Source: Pardosa pseudoannulata
Lineage: Eukaryota; Arthropoda; Arachnida; Araneae; Lycosidae
Reading direction: 5' to 3'
NCBI GenBank assembly: GCA_032207245.1
Contig: CM063500.1
Span: 38,979,740-39,043,739, forward strand
DNA length: 64,000 nucleotides
Shown here piece by piece: positions 37,842 through 49,519 of the stretch; the stretch's first letter is position 1, and each line of letters starts with the position of its first letter. The notes beneath the pieces are model-generated. The model worked only from the letters and a program-made list of their open reading frames with translations. It searched no databases and had not been told where the DNA came from. The translations under genes were made by a program, and so were the position numbers.

Positions 37842-39136
37842 AAGAAGAAGAAATCTCATAAGATTGAAACATATTTTCATCAAGTGATCATTGATGATAA
37901 GTATTTTGTTAAACATACTGAATACATAATTAATAATTAGCATAAACATATTTCATTGACTAGTATAAAAATAAAAGTATGAACACAAATATATATCTAA
38001 AAACATCAGGGGTGGCAAAGAATTAATATACTGTAATGCTATATAAAATGTTATTAATGTTAAACAATGCAATAAAAAGTAATTTTTTAAATAAATTTTG
38101 TTCCTGAACTATTTTAATTTATTTAAGTTTTTCCTAACTTGTTAACTAAAATTTTGTAAAATAATCTGTAAAAAAAATCCTGTTAAACTTTAAATGTTCC
38201 TAATCTAAAGAGAATTATGTCAAAAATATTGCTATATATTCACCATAATTGCACATGAATTAAATCTTACAAATATTTCAGATAAAATTAGTTTAATTAT
38301 TTAAACTTTTAAATATTTCTAATAGCAATAAATCACAAACTGGTAAGGAAAAGGTAAGAAATCAATACTATATCTACATTTTATCAGAAAAATAAATTGA
38401 AAATGTAATACATTTCTAAATTAAAGACTTTTAGTTAGGGAGAAAATGTAGATTGTCTTATCTATTAAACTTTTAAGTATTAATAAATGAACTAGCTATC
38501 AAGTTCAGGAATACTTATCAATTTACACATTCAGATTTCATAAAACTAAAAGTTTCTAAATACACAAATAAGCATGTTTAAAATGAAATTTTTTAACACA
38601 GAATTTAAAAATAGCACCAAAAATCATTCAAGGCTAGTTTTCATTCATCACAGGGGGAAATATACAATTATTTAAGAAACAAATATCTGTTAAAAAATTA
38701 TTTATGATGATATAAACACATCTTATATTACAATATAGAATGAAAATCTGCACTCATGTATTATTAAGGGAGAAAACAATAGAAAAAAATATATTATAAA
38801 ATAACAATAAACAACATAACTATAGTTTACAACAAATATTTCTTTATACACGTTAACAGAAGTGGACAAATTACAGAATAAAAACATTTTATACAATAAC
38901 ATCACTCCACAAGATTATTGCTTTAGAACATACTTATAAAAATTACTGAAAGCATGAAAAAATTAAATGAATATTTTGAAACAGTTTATCAAATTTCATA
39001 TCCATGTGAAACTGCAAATATATAACCAACTGTTCATGTGCTTTAAACTACTAAGTAGAAATAATGAAATATACACAACACTAAATCATAAATTAACAAA
39101 GTGTAAAAAGAAAAATCCAACAGAATTTTTTTATAA
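35956..39136. other. AT-rich spacer between the two NAD synthetase genes
   Basis: No gene recognised. Holds a 31-base poly(A) run at 37809-37839. GAGCTGGATGATATCTG at about 36951 resembles GGGCTGGATAATATC at 44640 and may mark copies of one MITE family. Promoter and 5' sequence for the downstream paralog must lie here, but no motif is convincing. Confidence 0.5.
37809..37839. repeat. Poly(A) tract, 31 bases
   Basis: Uninterrupted A run followed by GGAAGAAGAAGAAA. Confidence 0.95.
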
Positions 39137-41482
39137 TCAAAATGACAACACATCTGACTTAAGGGAAGAACTATATGATCTTCTTGATGGTAAAGTTTTA
39201 GACATATATCCAGTGTCTTCCTTTGAACATTTTGGTAAAGTATCAGACACAACTACACCTATCCTTCCTTTGCTAGATATATGCTCATGTAAGGATGTTA
39301 TACCAATATCTGGTAGATTTTTATCAGATAAACTGTCTTTCAAATGCAGTTTACTTTGACTAAGTTTCCCAGCTTCAAAACTAGCATTTTCCCGTTTCTT
39401 TTTATAAATTTTAAGAGCAACATCTATTGCATGAAATTGCCATTCCCATTTAGCATTATACAAAAACTGTCGTTGATCAAATCTATTATCGTCAGGACTA
39501 TAACATTCAGCATGGTATGATGGAGTCAGAACAGTCATTTTATGACGATTTATAGAATAACGACGAAAGAAGTGTTTAACTTTATCTGCAATATCTTCAG
39601 GCTGCAAAATATTATACCATGTATTGACAAGCTTACAAAACATAGAGTAAGGTCCACACCCCCCTGGTTTCCTTAAGCGACCATATACACTAAGCTCATC
39701 GTAAGTCATTCCCATATCCTCTTCATCTGTTTGAGCAACTTTCCCCTGCTTGAGAGGTTCTAATTCAGCAGTTGGAGGAGCATTTAATATTTCACCCAGT
39801 GCTGGTAAATTAAACTGAAAAATTGCATATTTTAAAAAGTTTTTCAAGTCTCGTTTACTGATTGAGCCTATTGGATTTATATCAGCACTTGAACAATCAT
39901 ATTTTGTAAGATAACCAGCGAGACCTTCATCTACATTTCCTGATCCAAGAACAAGCAAGCCCCCTGATCTATTCCTAGTCCATAATACTAACTGAGCAAA
40001 GAAATATGCCATAACCATACGAATTCGAGCTTGAATATTTTGTAAAGCTAGATTTTCTCTAGCACTGCCTCCATGGACACGAAACTTTGGTGTTACACCT
40101 GTAACCAGAGTAAAGACAGTTAATATAGCATCAATAATAATATCAATCTTTATTTTCAAATGATAACTTCCAATCTGAGATGAAAGATCTTTGGCTTGAT
40201 TGCAAGTATCATCAGAGGAATTTTTAGTACCCATGTAACAAGTTACTAAAATTTGATTACAAAGCTCTCTTGCACTTTGTGGTATATATTTTGAATCACC
40301 AACAATTTTTCTCAAGTCTTCCAAAACTGAGATGTCCCCTTCAGATATAGACTTGTATACAAGAGTACACATAGAATAAACTATTACAGAGCAGCTGCTA
40401 CTATCAACACCTCCACTCAAAGGCAAAAAAAACCCACCTTGTCCACTTCTTCGTAAATAATCCCATAACCAACAAGCTGGTCCCAGAGATATTTCTTCTT
40501 CTGGTGTATGGTATTGCCATTCTTTAGGCTCAAGAGTAGGTAAAAATAAATCATTTGAAGATACAGAGAAATCAACTTGTATTCGTGGATATTCAGGTGA
40601 AGATGATGCAACTAAATTTCGACTACGTATATTATTACGATATGCTCGGATATCCTCAAGATCCAATGTTGCAACAACTACTTCTACATTTTGTAAAGAA
40701 AACTGCTTTCCAATACTAACCATATGACCATTTATAGCTATATGTGAACATCCTTGAAAATATACTCTTTCTCCATCACATCCCCTTAAATTTGAAAATA
40801 AATAAATACCACCACATTTGGCTGTGGCTGATTTCACTAAATCAACAACAACATATGCTTTTCTCAATTCATGATAACAACCACTTCCATTTGCTATAAT
40901 TTCAACACCATCTAAGCTCAAAGGAATGTGCGAGCTGTTAGGATTCCATAACTCTTCACATATTTCAAAACCAATACAAGTATCTAAAGTTGAAATAACG
41001 GCATCTCCAAATGGAACAGTCTTTTGACCACATATATCTTGTATCATCCTAGGTAAATAATAATTTTCAGTTTCTCTTCTTTTAGTCCAAGCTGTAAACC
41101 ACCGTGTTTCTCTATAGTTACCATCATCACACAAAATTAGCTTTGGGCGAATAAGCAGAATTTTTTTATTAAGAAATACAACTCTACAATTATATGTAAC
41201 ATTCTTATGCATAACAGGCATCCCAATATCTACTATCATGTCTCTACAAATAGGGTCTTGTAAAAGCTTTGCTAAAACTTCCCATGAATGCAACAGTGTA
41301 TCACTTTCATAAAAATGATCCCCACAACTATAGCCAGTAACTTCTAGCTCAGGACCACAACGATATGTTGCTCCTTTTTCCTTTGCCTGCTTAATGCTTT
41401 CAAGTATTCTTTGGTAATTTCCTTTAAAATCCATAGCCCACTGATTCAGAGTGCAAGTGGCAAGCGTAACTTTACGACCCAT
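39137..41482 (-). CDS. NADSYN1: Glutamine-dependent NAD(+) synthetase (781 aa)
   Basis: Catalyses the last step of NAD+ synthesis: ATP-dependent amidation of nicotinic acid adenine dinucleotide using glutamine nitrogen, in the cytosol. Starts [22 protein letters not shown], the typical family N-terminus. Glutaminase (CN_hydrolase) domain, residues 1-290, with Glu45, Lys114 and Cys175. NAD synthase domain with the pyrophosphatase loop SGGVDSSS at 356-363, [20 protein letters not shown] at 513-532, then [14 protein letters not shown], and [10 protein letters not shown] at 585-594. The conserved core ends near residue 695. About 80 extra Ser/Lys-rich residues follow, so the protein is longer than the roughly 700 aa usual in animals. 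The whole coding region is one exon. Read on the minus strand, TTTTGTTTTTTAG precedes the start by a few bases and may be the acceptor of a 5'-untranslated intron. Confidence 0.95.
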   Translation of the reverse strand: MGRKVTLATCTLNQWAMDFKGNYQRILESIKQAKEKGATYRCGPELEVTGYSCGDHFYESDTLLHSWEVLAKLLQDPICRDMIVDIGMPVMHKNVTYNCRVVFLNKKILLIRPKLILCDDGNYRETRWFTAWTKRRETENYYLPRMIQDICGQKTVPFGDAVISTLDTCIGFEICEELWNPNSSHIPLSLDGVEIIANGSGCYHELRKAYVVVDLVKSATAKCGGIYLFSNLRGCDGERVYFQGCSHIAINGHMVSIGKQFSLQNVEVVVATLDLEDIRAYRNNIRSRNLVASSSPEYPRIQVDFSVSSNDLFLPTLEPKEWQYHTPEEEISLGPACWLWDYLRRSGQGGFFLPLSGGVDSSSCSVIVYSMCTLVYKSISEGDISVLEDLRKIVGDSKYIPQSARELCNQILVTCYMGTKNSSDDTCNQAKDLSSQIGSYHLKIKIDIIIDAILTVFTLVTGVTPKFRVHGGSARENLALQNIQARIRMVMAYFFAQLVLWTRNRSGGLLVLGSGNVDEGLAGYLTKYDCSSADINPIGSISKRDLKNFLKYAIFQFNLPALGEILNAPPTAELEPLKQGKVAQTDEEDMGMTYDELSVYGRLRKPGGCGPYSMFCKLVNTWYNILQPEDIADKVKHFFRRYSINRHKMTVLTPSYHAECYSPDDNRFDQRQFLYNAKWEWQFHAIDVALKIYKKKRENASFEAGKLSQSKLHLKDSLSDKNLPDIGITSLHEHISSKGRIGVVVSDTLPKCSKEDTGYMSKTLPSRRSYSSSLKSDVLSF

Positions 41483-42039
41483 TTTCTAAAAAACAAAATT
41501 TTTTTTTAAAGTATGATCAACACATTTCATACAGATAAATCATGAAATACTTAGCAAAATATTTATAACAAATTATTAAAATTTTCCATAAATCATAGTA
41601 CCAATATTTGAAGAATTATTCAAAGTATACTTAAGATTTAGTAATAAGTAATAGTGTTTAACTGCTGGTATAAACACAATAAATGAGAAGCATATTTCAT
41701 TATACATAATGATTGTAATAAGTTTAAAAAAAATACTTTTCTTTACTCTTAAATTCATTCTCAAAAATATTCAAGTATTAAAAAATTTTAAACAAAATGA
41801 CTATAATAATGCTATTGTTTTTTTTATAACAATTCTACCTTTTCTTCATACTCAAGAGAAAATATAAAAGCTCACTTCATAAAGTTTATTAATGATTTTA
41901 AAAAAATTGAATTTATAAAAAACTTTTAAGCTACTTTAGATAAAATAGCTTTGACCCCTTACGCTTTACTAAACTTACATATGCAAGTTATTCTAAAAAG
42001 ATAAATACCCTAACCTAACTACAAGATAGCCTACAATTA

Positions 42040-42130
42040 CAGTGAAATCCGCTTAAGAAGTTCTCCAAGGGCCTAATTGATTAGAACTACTTAAGCAGGA
42101 AAACTTCTTAAACAGGAAATCAAACAATAA
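42040..42130 (+). mobile_element. Solo end of a Tigger/pogo-like MITE
   Basis: Preceded by TA and starting CAGTGAAATCC, with GCTTAAGAAGTTCT following. It matches the ends of the complete element at 42229 and stops after about 90 bp. Confidence 0.55.
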
Positions 42131-42139
42131 GCAGTATTT

Positions 42140-42154
42140 ATGCTTATGTATGTA

Positions 42155-42190
<36 letters not shown>

Positions 42191-42200
42191 TGAGTGTGTA
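42140..42200. repeat. (ATGT)n(TG)n microsatellite
   Basis: GTATGTATGTATG grading into about 15 TG units, between two related Tigger-like ends. Confidence 0.9.
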
Positions 42201-42228
42201 TATATTTGTATATATATAAATATATATA

Positions 42229-42964
42229 CAGTAAAACCTAATTAAGAAGTTTTCTAAGGGAATGGAAAGAGAAAACTTAAAATTAATTTTTTAAAAAACA
42301 AAATAATCACAGTGATAATTAGGAGAGATTTTTTCTGTATGAAATAACATAAACAATAGGTTTGGTTTTCCTCAAAAATTTACATTTTTTGCATATTTTA
42401 AAAAATCAGCTTATAAAGGAAAACAACATAATTACCTTAGAATATCTTTAATTCAGCTAAGAAATTTTGCTTTAAACACCACTGGAATCAATTTTACAAC
42501 AATCAGATTTCAACATTTTAATAAATGTTGAAGTTAATTTGTTTTTATTAGTGTGCTGAAGACTTAATGTAATTACGGTTATCGTCCTTTTCTGAGACAT
42601 TTTTAAAATCTGTTAAAATCTGTTATAGCCTTTTGTTTTTGTTTTTTTTATCAGAAATTTGTAATAGATAATTGTTCAACTGGCTGAAGCTTTTAAAAAC
42701 TTCTTCAGATACATTTTAAATAAGAATGACAACAATCGTTTTCAGCCATAAACATTGAACTTTACAAACAGAGAGAAAGGAGGGGAAAAAAGTAATCTAA
42801 AGGCAGCTGTAAACGCGTTCTGTAAGTAAACTTAGAAATGAAAGAAAACTTTTTAAGCGGGAAAGAGTTGGGAATGAAATTTTATAAATGGCTTATTTTA
42901 ACATTGTATGAATAGGGAGGGAAATGGATACCGAAAATATGAACTTCTTAAATGGGTTTTACTG
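42229..42964. mobile_element. Tigger/pogo-like MITE with TA target duplication
   Basis: Left end CAGTAAAACCTAATTAAGAA and right end (minus strand) CAGTAAAACCCATTTAAGAA form inverted repeats, flanked on both sides by TA. It is 736 bp with no transposase recognised. Confidence 0.7.
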
Positions 42965-44259
42965 TATATGCATTCAAAAATAAAAAAGAGTACATTTAGA
43001 TATTTTTTTTTCTGAAAACATTTTTAAAAATTTGAACTAACTTCATAAATCTGTATTATAGACAGCTTCCCCTCACCCTCAAAAAGCTATTTTCATTTAT
43101 TGAGTTTAAATCTAACTCATATTTATTTCAAAGAACAAACTTAAAACATATAACCTAACATAAACCCCTAACTTTCAGTACACACTTAAATTTATTTGAA
43201 CTCAAATTAAATGTCACTTCTTTGTATGGCATGACTGTAAATAATCATTTCCAATTAGTAATTATGCTCATTAAAAGTATTCAGTAAATTTAATAAATAT
43301 GTGATAAAAAATTATTAATGTAATACACATATACACTTTTAAATTAAAATAAACTATAATTCTTTAATATATGCAAGCACTCAAAATTTGAAACTTATTT
43401 TGAGTGCTTGATAGACATTTTTGATAGATATTTTCAGTGATAACATTTCAGCTGGTCATGTTATCTAAGCATAGAATATGAAAGTCAAAGTCAATTAAAT
43501 TTCATAAAGAATTTAAAATAAATCATGTATGCAATTTCTTTACATGTTGAACTAAATTTTGATACAAGCATTCATAACAATTACTGTGTAAAATGAAAAC
43601 ATGCGAACTTAAAAATCAATAAAAAAAATTATTAAAATAAGGATATATAAAAAAGATTTTAATGAATAAAAAAAATGGAAAGCATTATTTACAAGGGGGG
43701 AGGATAATTTTTTTAAAAAAAACATGACGTTTAAAGCTTTTATTTACTCAAAAGAACATGAATACAACTGGTAATTAATCTTAACTTGCTGTTAATAAAG
43801 CTTGAATGCTTAAATTAATTGCTGATGTTTAACTTAAGCTTAACTAAATTAAAATGATAAATGAATATCAATGTGCTTAACGCTGAATCTAAACAAAATA
43901 CATAAATAATTAATATTGCTATAAAATGGAGGGAATGAAACACAGCTTCATTCTATGATTTGGTACAAACAATTTATATGTTTTGGCGATAGTTGTATAA
44001 TACCGTAAATTTTGCCTATCTGTAAAAAAATTGGCATTATAGTGAACTAGTTTATTAATGCATGGTTTCTACAATAAGAAATTTGAAAAGAATTTTATTG
44101 ATGAAAGCGTAAAGTTTTCTAATTCTCTCTACACTAATATTCAAGTATAACCAAAACACAGTTATATTATGATACTGTAGTAGACTAAACACTTAATCTA
44201 ATGGAGTTATAATACATTGACTCGTAAAAGACATTAACCTACCTATTCCGTCCTAAGAC

Positions 44260-44400
44260 TACTTTAACTATCAGAAAAAGTAACTAACAAATCACAGCAG
44301 CCAGGAAATTAAAAGGAAGAACCGTACGACTTTATATTATTTCATCCGTCAGGTATACAGTGAAATATCACTCAGTTACCAAGCAACAGCGGTTAGCGGT
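44260..44400 (-). promoter_or_regulatory. Candidate promoter/5' exon region with a palindromic X-box
   Basis: A small pocket of higher GC with several CpGs, where the AT-rich half of the window ends. At 44375-44387 lies GTTACC-A-AGCAAC, a perfect RFX-type X-box (GTNRCC-N-RGYAAC). On the minus strand, GGAATAG|GTAGGT near 44245-44260 could be a splice donor leading to the acceptor just before the NAD synthetase ATG. The motif is seen; the function is inferred and transcript evidence is absent. Confidence 0.3.
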
Positions 44401-44530
44401 TACAGATATAAAAATGATTTAAATATGAATAAAAAAGCAAAAAATAAAAATAAAAAATAATTCTATCAATTGTGATAGATTGAAATCTTTTTATTTTTTA
44501 TTTAATCTTTATAATTTACTGCTTCTCATA

Positions 44531-44639
44531 GTTTGGTTTGGTTAGGGATGCTACTCTCTACTGTTTTTGCTACACAAAGGCTAATTGCCCTGGGACCTAC
44601 TGCTTAAAGCCGATTCCGAATGGCTACGAACGACCATTA
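44531..44639 (-). repeat. SINE family A, truncated copy
   Basis: Reverse complement of the family A tail: starts with GTTTGGTTTGGTT, contains GGGACCTACTGCTTAAAGCC, and stops before the tRNA-like head. Confidence 0.8.
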
Positions 44640-44947
44640 GGGCTGGATAATATCAGAAATTTATATATCTCGATATATATTCTTTTATTAATATCGACAT
44701 TATTTGTATAACATGATGCTACTTTAAACTATGAATGAATAGATATCACTTAGACTAACAGTGTCCAGATTTTCACTTAAAACGCAATAAATCTCTAATA
44801 TTATCAGAAGTTATTAATGTGCAAGAAGCAATCTATCGACATATATCAACATGAGCATATGTCAAAAGATATTGCGATCAACCTGTTCCTAAATGTCAAT
44901 ACGCGTTCATATCATAGAATGAAATGGGATATCAAAGTTAAGCTGGG

Positions 44948-45070
44948 ATTTCTACAGTCTACTTTTATGCCACGCGTGGGCTAATGAGACAAGGAACTGC
45001 TGCTTAAAACAGATTACGAAGAGCTACGAGCATCCATGCCAGTCATGGGATTGGAACCCGTGAACTCCGA
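44948..45070 (-). repeat. SINE family A, diverged copy
   Basis: Reverse complement order of family A blocks, including CTGCTTAAAACAGATTACG and, near its right end, the reverse of the B-box region (GGGATTGGAACCCG). Confidence 0.7.
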
Positions 45071-45239
45071 ATATAAAGAGCAGCTTGAAAACCTCTTCAG
45101 CCATCGTTATATGATGTTGTATGATTACATCAAATATAATTTCAAAAGCCTGGTACATTGTGTGTGGGGGGCTATCGTGTGTAGTAGTAAATTTCCGATC
45201 GCTTCCATTAATATCTTTGGGGTGTGCTAAGATGTCATC

Positions 45240-45690
45240 ACTCACTGACCGGCCCCGACAGTTTTTTAAACGATCTCCGATAAAAATCTATCATCAGTTC
45301 TGTTTAGTGTATGGACCGGATGTGATGAACAGGTAGATGGTTCATCTTTGGTGTCGGGGTTTTTCCAAAAATAAGTATAATGACCAGCGTTGCGGCCGAC
45401 CTGTTAGGAATGACGATCTTTCATCCCAAAGTCCCGATCTCGCTCTCAGTGACTTCCACTTTGCACGTAAAAGAATTCCTGTTTGGTTACTACAGGCGTG
45501 AGGGCGATTGTGACCATATTCAGACGGCAGACTTTTATGATACTGGACTACAAAAACTTTTATCATGGCAAGACAATTGTTACAAACTCCGGATATTATC
45601 ATATTAAGAAAGAGTCGACACATTGTTGTATTTTTGTAACAATTCTTTCCAGACAATTACATTTAGTTTCTTTTTAAGAGCTTTCAGGAT
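45240..45690 (+). pseudogene. mariner transposase remnant, internally deleted
   Basis: Read across frames, it begins with a mariner-type helix-turn-helix stretch (FCLVYGPDVMNR, then RQMVHRWCRGF) and jumps at about 45418 straight to the C-terminal catalytic region (SQSPDLALSDFHF, then ADFYDTGLQKLLSWQDNCYK). The central part with the first two catalytic aspartates is gone and the frame is broken by stops. Overlapping ORFs on both strands here are shadows of this remnant. It lies between SINE copies in a transposon-rich patch. Confidence 0.7.
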
Positions 45691-45729
45691 CTTACTTTCT
45701 GAATGATCCTCATACAAATTTCATGTGTA

Positions 45730-45966
45730 GATGGATGAGCATGAGCAACATCACTCTCGCTGGGTCCTCGTAATGTAGAAGTAGGAATCAAGCAGATGAC
45801 AATTAGGCTTAGCTTACCTTTCTGTAGGTATCGTGCGAACTTGGAGACTAGTAACTGATTTTACGTGACTTAGCCACCATTAATGAACACAATGGATATT
45901 TGACCTACTCCAATCTTGAACTCACGACTTCCGGTTACGAGATCGACACCTTAGCCGACTAACTCT
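45730..45966 (-). repeat. SINE family B copy
   Basis: Reverse complement of a tRNA-like head (A-box-like at 45940-45966, CTCACGACTTCC as reversed B-box region) and the family B body (GGGTCCTCGTAATGTAGAAG). It matches the complete copy at 51357 in order. Confidence 0.75.
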
Positions 45967-46299
45967 CTGTTTTATAGAGGGAGTTACAGTTCTAATGCCA
46001 TGATTGCGACTTGGGTTTTTTGTTTTTTCTAGGGTTTTCTCATGTGTAATAATGCTAGCCTCCTATAGGAGACATTCCTTATTAAATAAAAGAATGACAG
46101 AAGGAAAAAGTATAACACTAGGAAAACACAGTACTGCTTTTTATATGTTAATTTATGCTATTATTTTTTAGAGGATTGAAAGAGTATTAATATTAAACAT
46201 TTAATTTTTCTAAAAGATATTTTGATTTGCATTTTTAATTTTAAAATTTTTATTCGTTGCATCAGACGTAATTTGCATGCTTGGGTTTTATAGATATTA

Positions 46300-47177
46300 T
46301 TCCTTTAATGTGATCGCGGTTAATGTTATCAATCACTTATTGTTATCGAATTCACTTGGTCTCGATTTTCTCCATTGAACTCTATGTTAAAATTATCGCT
46401 TTATGTGATCGTTACATCGGTTAATGTTATCAGTTTTCGAACCTCATTTTAACTGGCAAAGGAATATTCACAATGTATTCAAAGGGAACCCAAACTTTTC
46501 TTTCCCTTCGCTGTTGTTTTAATTTCCAAGAATTCTCCCTCTTCCACCTAGGGAAATGGGGAATGAACAAAGGAGTGGGAATTTACACGTTCCTGGAATT
46601 TTTCAGAAATACGCACACCTTGCTGGTGGTCAATGGTTGTCAGATAAGCAGAAGGCAACACATTCTTATAGGAACTGAGAAGGAGCGTATTCACATTTTA
46701 TGCCTTGCTCGCTTACATGCAGCTTGTTGATATGGAAGCCAAAAAGCGACATTATTTAACATTAAAACAAAAGATCGAAATTTTAAATCGTTATGACAGG
46801 TTACCAAAAATAATTCAGCGCAATTAAACATTTCTCAGCTTCTGAATTGCATTGAAAGTGTTGAAACGTGGAGTACAACACCGCTCCGATGACTTTAAAA
46901 AACATTATGATTACGAACATTTTATCAATGAACTTCTTAGAAAAAAGTTGTAGACAGTCAACAATTGATCAATTTTTTTAATTAAGTATACAATTCTTAT
47001 ATTTTAAAGAATAATATACAGTACATAAATATAAGGTGAGTTTTTTCATTTTATTTTGAAATTTAGTACGAGTAAATTAAAGGGGGGTAAATTTTGCATA
47101 TCGTTTATTGTTATCAATTGGTTATAGTTATCAAAATCACGATGTCCCAAACTGATCACATTAAGTGGAGTCCACTG
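46300..47177 (+). mobile_element. Tigger/pogo element, internally deleted
   Basis: The right end GGAGTCCACTG is followed by TA. Its inverse is matched at the left by a TTAATGTGATCGCGG block near 46304, although the outermost left bases are lost. From 46733 the plus strand reads MEAKKRHYLTLKQKIEILNR, the CENP-B/Tigger N-terminal helix-turn-helix, then a stop. From 46939 it reads KSCRQSTIDQFF and a stop, a typical Tigger C-terminus. The whole DDE core between is deleted. Confidence 0.7.
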
Positions 47178-47237
47178 TATTTTTTATTGTTATTTTATTG
47201 TACCTCAAAATTTCTCATTGATTTTAGGTCATTTTAA

Positions 47238-48092
47238 CCCATATTGTACCACACCAACTAAATATTTCTGTAAGTTATTAAAACTTAATCCATATCATTA
47301 ATATGGTGTAACTAAGTATATAAAACCAAAATTTTGAAAAATATTATTAATTTTTTATGTAATTGGCTGTCCTATAAATAGGACAACGGTCCATTTACAC
47401 TACTAAAACTTAACAAATATCACTTACAATACATTAGGCTCATTTATAGGGGAAATTTGGGGAAACAGTCAAAACAAAATCCAACACTACATTTTAAGCG
47501 TACTGTTGTAGATTTTTTCTTGCAGTTATTGAACTGGCAGTAAGAGAGTAAGTTTATCTTGCAAAAAATCTCCAGTTTTCTAAATAGAATAGAAATCTAT
47601 TTACCTCTTGTTGTGTCTAGGTGTGTGAACAGGTGTTTGAACTGTTTTTCACTGAAAGATAAGAAAAGAATGTGCGCTATCAATGCAATATCGAATTCGT
47701 AGAAAAATAATCCGGATTGGACCGTCGTCTAAATTTTAGGGCACCTTTTTTATACTTACAAAATACACGTGTAAAATATATTTTTCAACAAAAACTTTCA
47801 GCTACATTATTAGCTCTATTTTTAAACTGAAAGTAACCTCCACAATGTTTGAAAAAAAATAATAATAATAAATATAATATTAAAGATTAAAAAATGACAA
47901 TTTTTAAGAGGTTGCTGAAAATAAATTTTACTATACAATATAATTTGATTTCTCAGGTTTTTTTTTTACTAAGCTAAAGTGTGTCTATTTTAAAGCTGTT
48001 AAAATAAAATCCATTCAGAAAATATTTATAATTTTATTATTAAATGGAATTTTATTTGCTGTCCTGTTTATAGGACAGCGTTCCAATATGGG
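47238..48092. mobile_element. piggyBac-like non-autonomous element
   Basis: Both ends are flanked by TTAA (47234-47237, 48093-48096) and are short inverted repeats: CCCATATTG at the left and CAATATGGG at the right. It has no transposase. Near each end is a copy of a palindromic motif, GCTGTCCTATAAATAGGAC at 47368 and GCTGTCCTGTTTATAGGACAG at 48059, in the same orientation. Unrelated in sequence to the large piggyBac at 15505. Confidence 0.5.
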
Positions 48093-48096
48093 TTAA

Positions 48097-48676
48097 AAAT
48101 TATTGTTATTTATAACTAATCGCTAAACATAATTAAGATTGCTGCAATATTTTTTCTTGTAGACTGTAAACTGTTTTGGTAAAATTTAGCTAAAATTTCC
48201 CCTAAATTACCCAATTTTTCAAACATGCAATACATATGGATAAATGTGTAACCAGAGTATAAGATGGGAAGAAATCGAATTATTTCAAAAATTTTGTTCC
48301 GAACATAGTCGATAACCTTAATATAGCTAACTTTTATCATTAAGTTGTATTGATTCATTTTATCTCTATTATGTTACTTTACTGGAAAAAATGGCGGCTA
48401 TACGTTCTGATACTGCAACAAATTAAAGAAATTCAATAACTCAAAAAGATGAGTTATTTATTAAAATGTATGAAATTTCGATTTTTTAAATATTTTATGC
48501 CAAAACTACATGTGCACCATTTTCAATATCCTAGGACAATATCCTAGAAACATGCTAGAATTAAACGTAGATGTTAATTATTTTCTTCCGAAATTAAATA
48601 ACTTTTGGCTCTGTGACAGGCATAAATAATCGATACTCTATTTTGTAAAGGACTTAATATACAACAATCCCCTATA
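48097..48676. other. No gene recognised
   Basis: Moderately AT-rich. The ORF at 48116-48358 (minus) has no known domain. Confidence 0.5.
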
Positions 48677-49519
48677 TCCCCTATATAATAATAGCCTAAG
48701 TTATCTGTACGTCTGTCCTCGATTTTATGAAGTGGTTGGATCTGGAATGGATAGAGGCATCCATAGTTAACAAAATTCAAAGGAAGTAATGTTTATCTTC
48801 TCCTAAACTATAGATCCGATTCTAAAATAAATTGGTATAAATATGCTTCATATCACAGCAAAAAATACTGCCTTCTTTAAAACGTTCGAAATTCACCCCT
48901 TCCCCTCTTTTCGAGCTTTTAATGCCATTATTTTAATTCATATTTTCCCCGGTTAAGAGCCGAACGATGGCCGAATGGTCAGGTTGCTGATTTTCGGAAC
49001 CGGAATTCGTGGGTTCGAATCCCACTGTGGCATGGACGTTCGTAGCCGTTCGGAATCGGCTTTAAGCAGTAGGTCCCGGTCTCATTAGCCCTCGTGTTGC
49101 AAAAAGTAGACCGTAGCGCTCCAAACCAAACCAATCCCCGGTTAAGAGCAGGCGATTAAATCTATCAATTTATCACACAGCAAATAGGTAAAAATAACAT
49201 TTTTCTAGCATTATGACGCCATTCCTTTAACCATCTCATTGAATCATTTCTTATTTTAAATTATTTAAATTATGCCTTATTTTCATACGTTTTATCATTG
49301 AACTTAGATATGGCGTAACTAATTTTCTTTTATATTTGGCTTAAATAATAGATTAGGTACATATGTGATAATTTTAAATTGAATCATCGATTACTTTTTG
49401 TTGCAAGATAACTCTCAGCCAAAAAACAAACCATTTTTTCACCTGCCTCATAAGGTACTTAACAATTTTGAAAAATTAAAAATTTTACTGATCCCGTCAT
49501 ATGACGGGCTGTATGCTAG
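48677..49519 (+). mobile_element. Helitron-like non-autonomous element
   Basis: The 5' end starts TCCCCTATATAATAATAGCC after an A. The 3' end has the perfect 16-base palindrome CCCGTCATATGACGGG (49493-49508), then CTGTATG and the terminal CTAG followed by T. A TC start, a hairpin just upstream of a CTRR end, and insertion between A and T are the Helitron signature. It is 843 bp including a nested SINE, and encodes no Rep/helicase. Confidence 0.65.
48961..49135 (+). repeat. SINE family A, well-preserved copy with target duplication
   Basis: tRNA-like head with a perfect Pol III B-box GGTTCGAATCC, tail GGAATCGGCTTTAAGCAGTA, and end CCAAACCAAACC. The 14-base direct repeat CCCCGGTTAAGAGC occurs just before (48947-48960) and just after (49136-49149), the target-site duplication of retroposition into the Helitron-like element. 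Confidence 0.92.

Larger units (their letters stand above)
41483..44530. other. AT-rich region upstream of NAD synthetase
   Basis: No coding gene. Contains two Tigger-like termini, a microsatellite and, at 44260-44400, a candidate promoter/first-exon region listed separately. Confidence 0.55.

Noticed and set aside
38967..39359. 130-aa plus-strand ORF overlapping the NAD synthetase end
   Set aside because: Antisense shadow of the NAD synthetase C-terminal extension; no independent features.
49014..49024. Stand-alone tRNA genes at the B-box matches (49014, 63600, 12226)
   Set aside because: Each B-box lies in a SINE with the family tail, and the heads lack proper acceptor-stem pairing.
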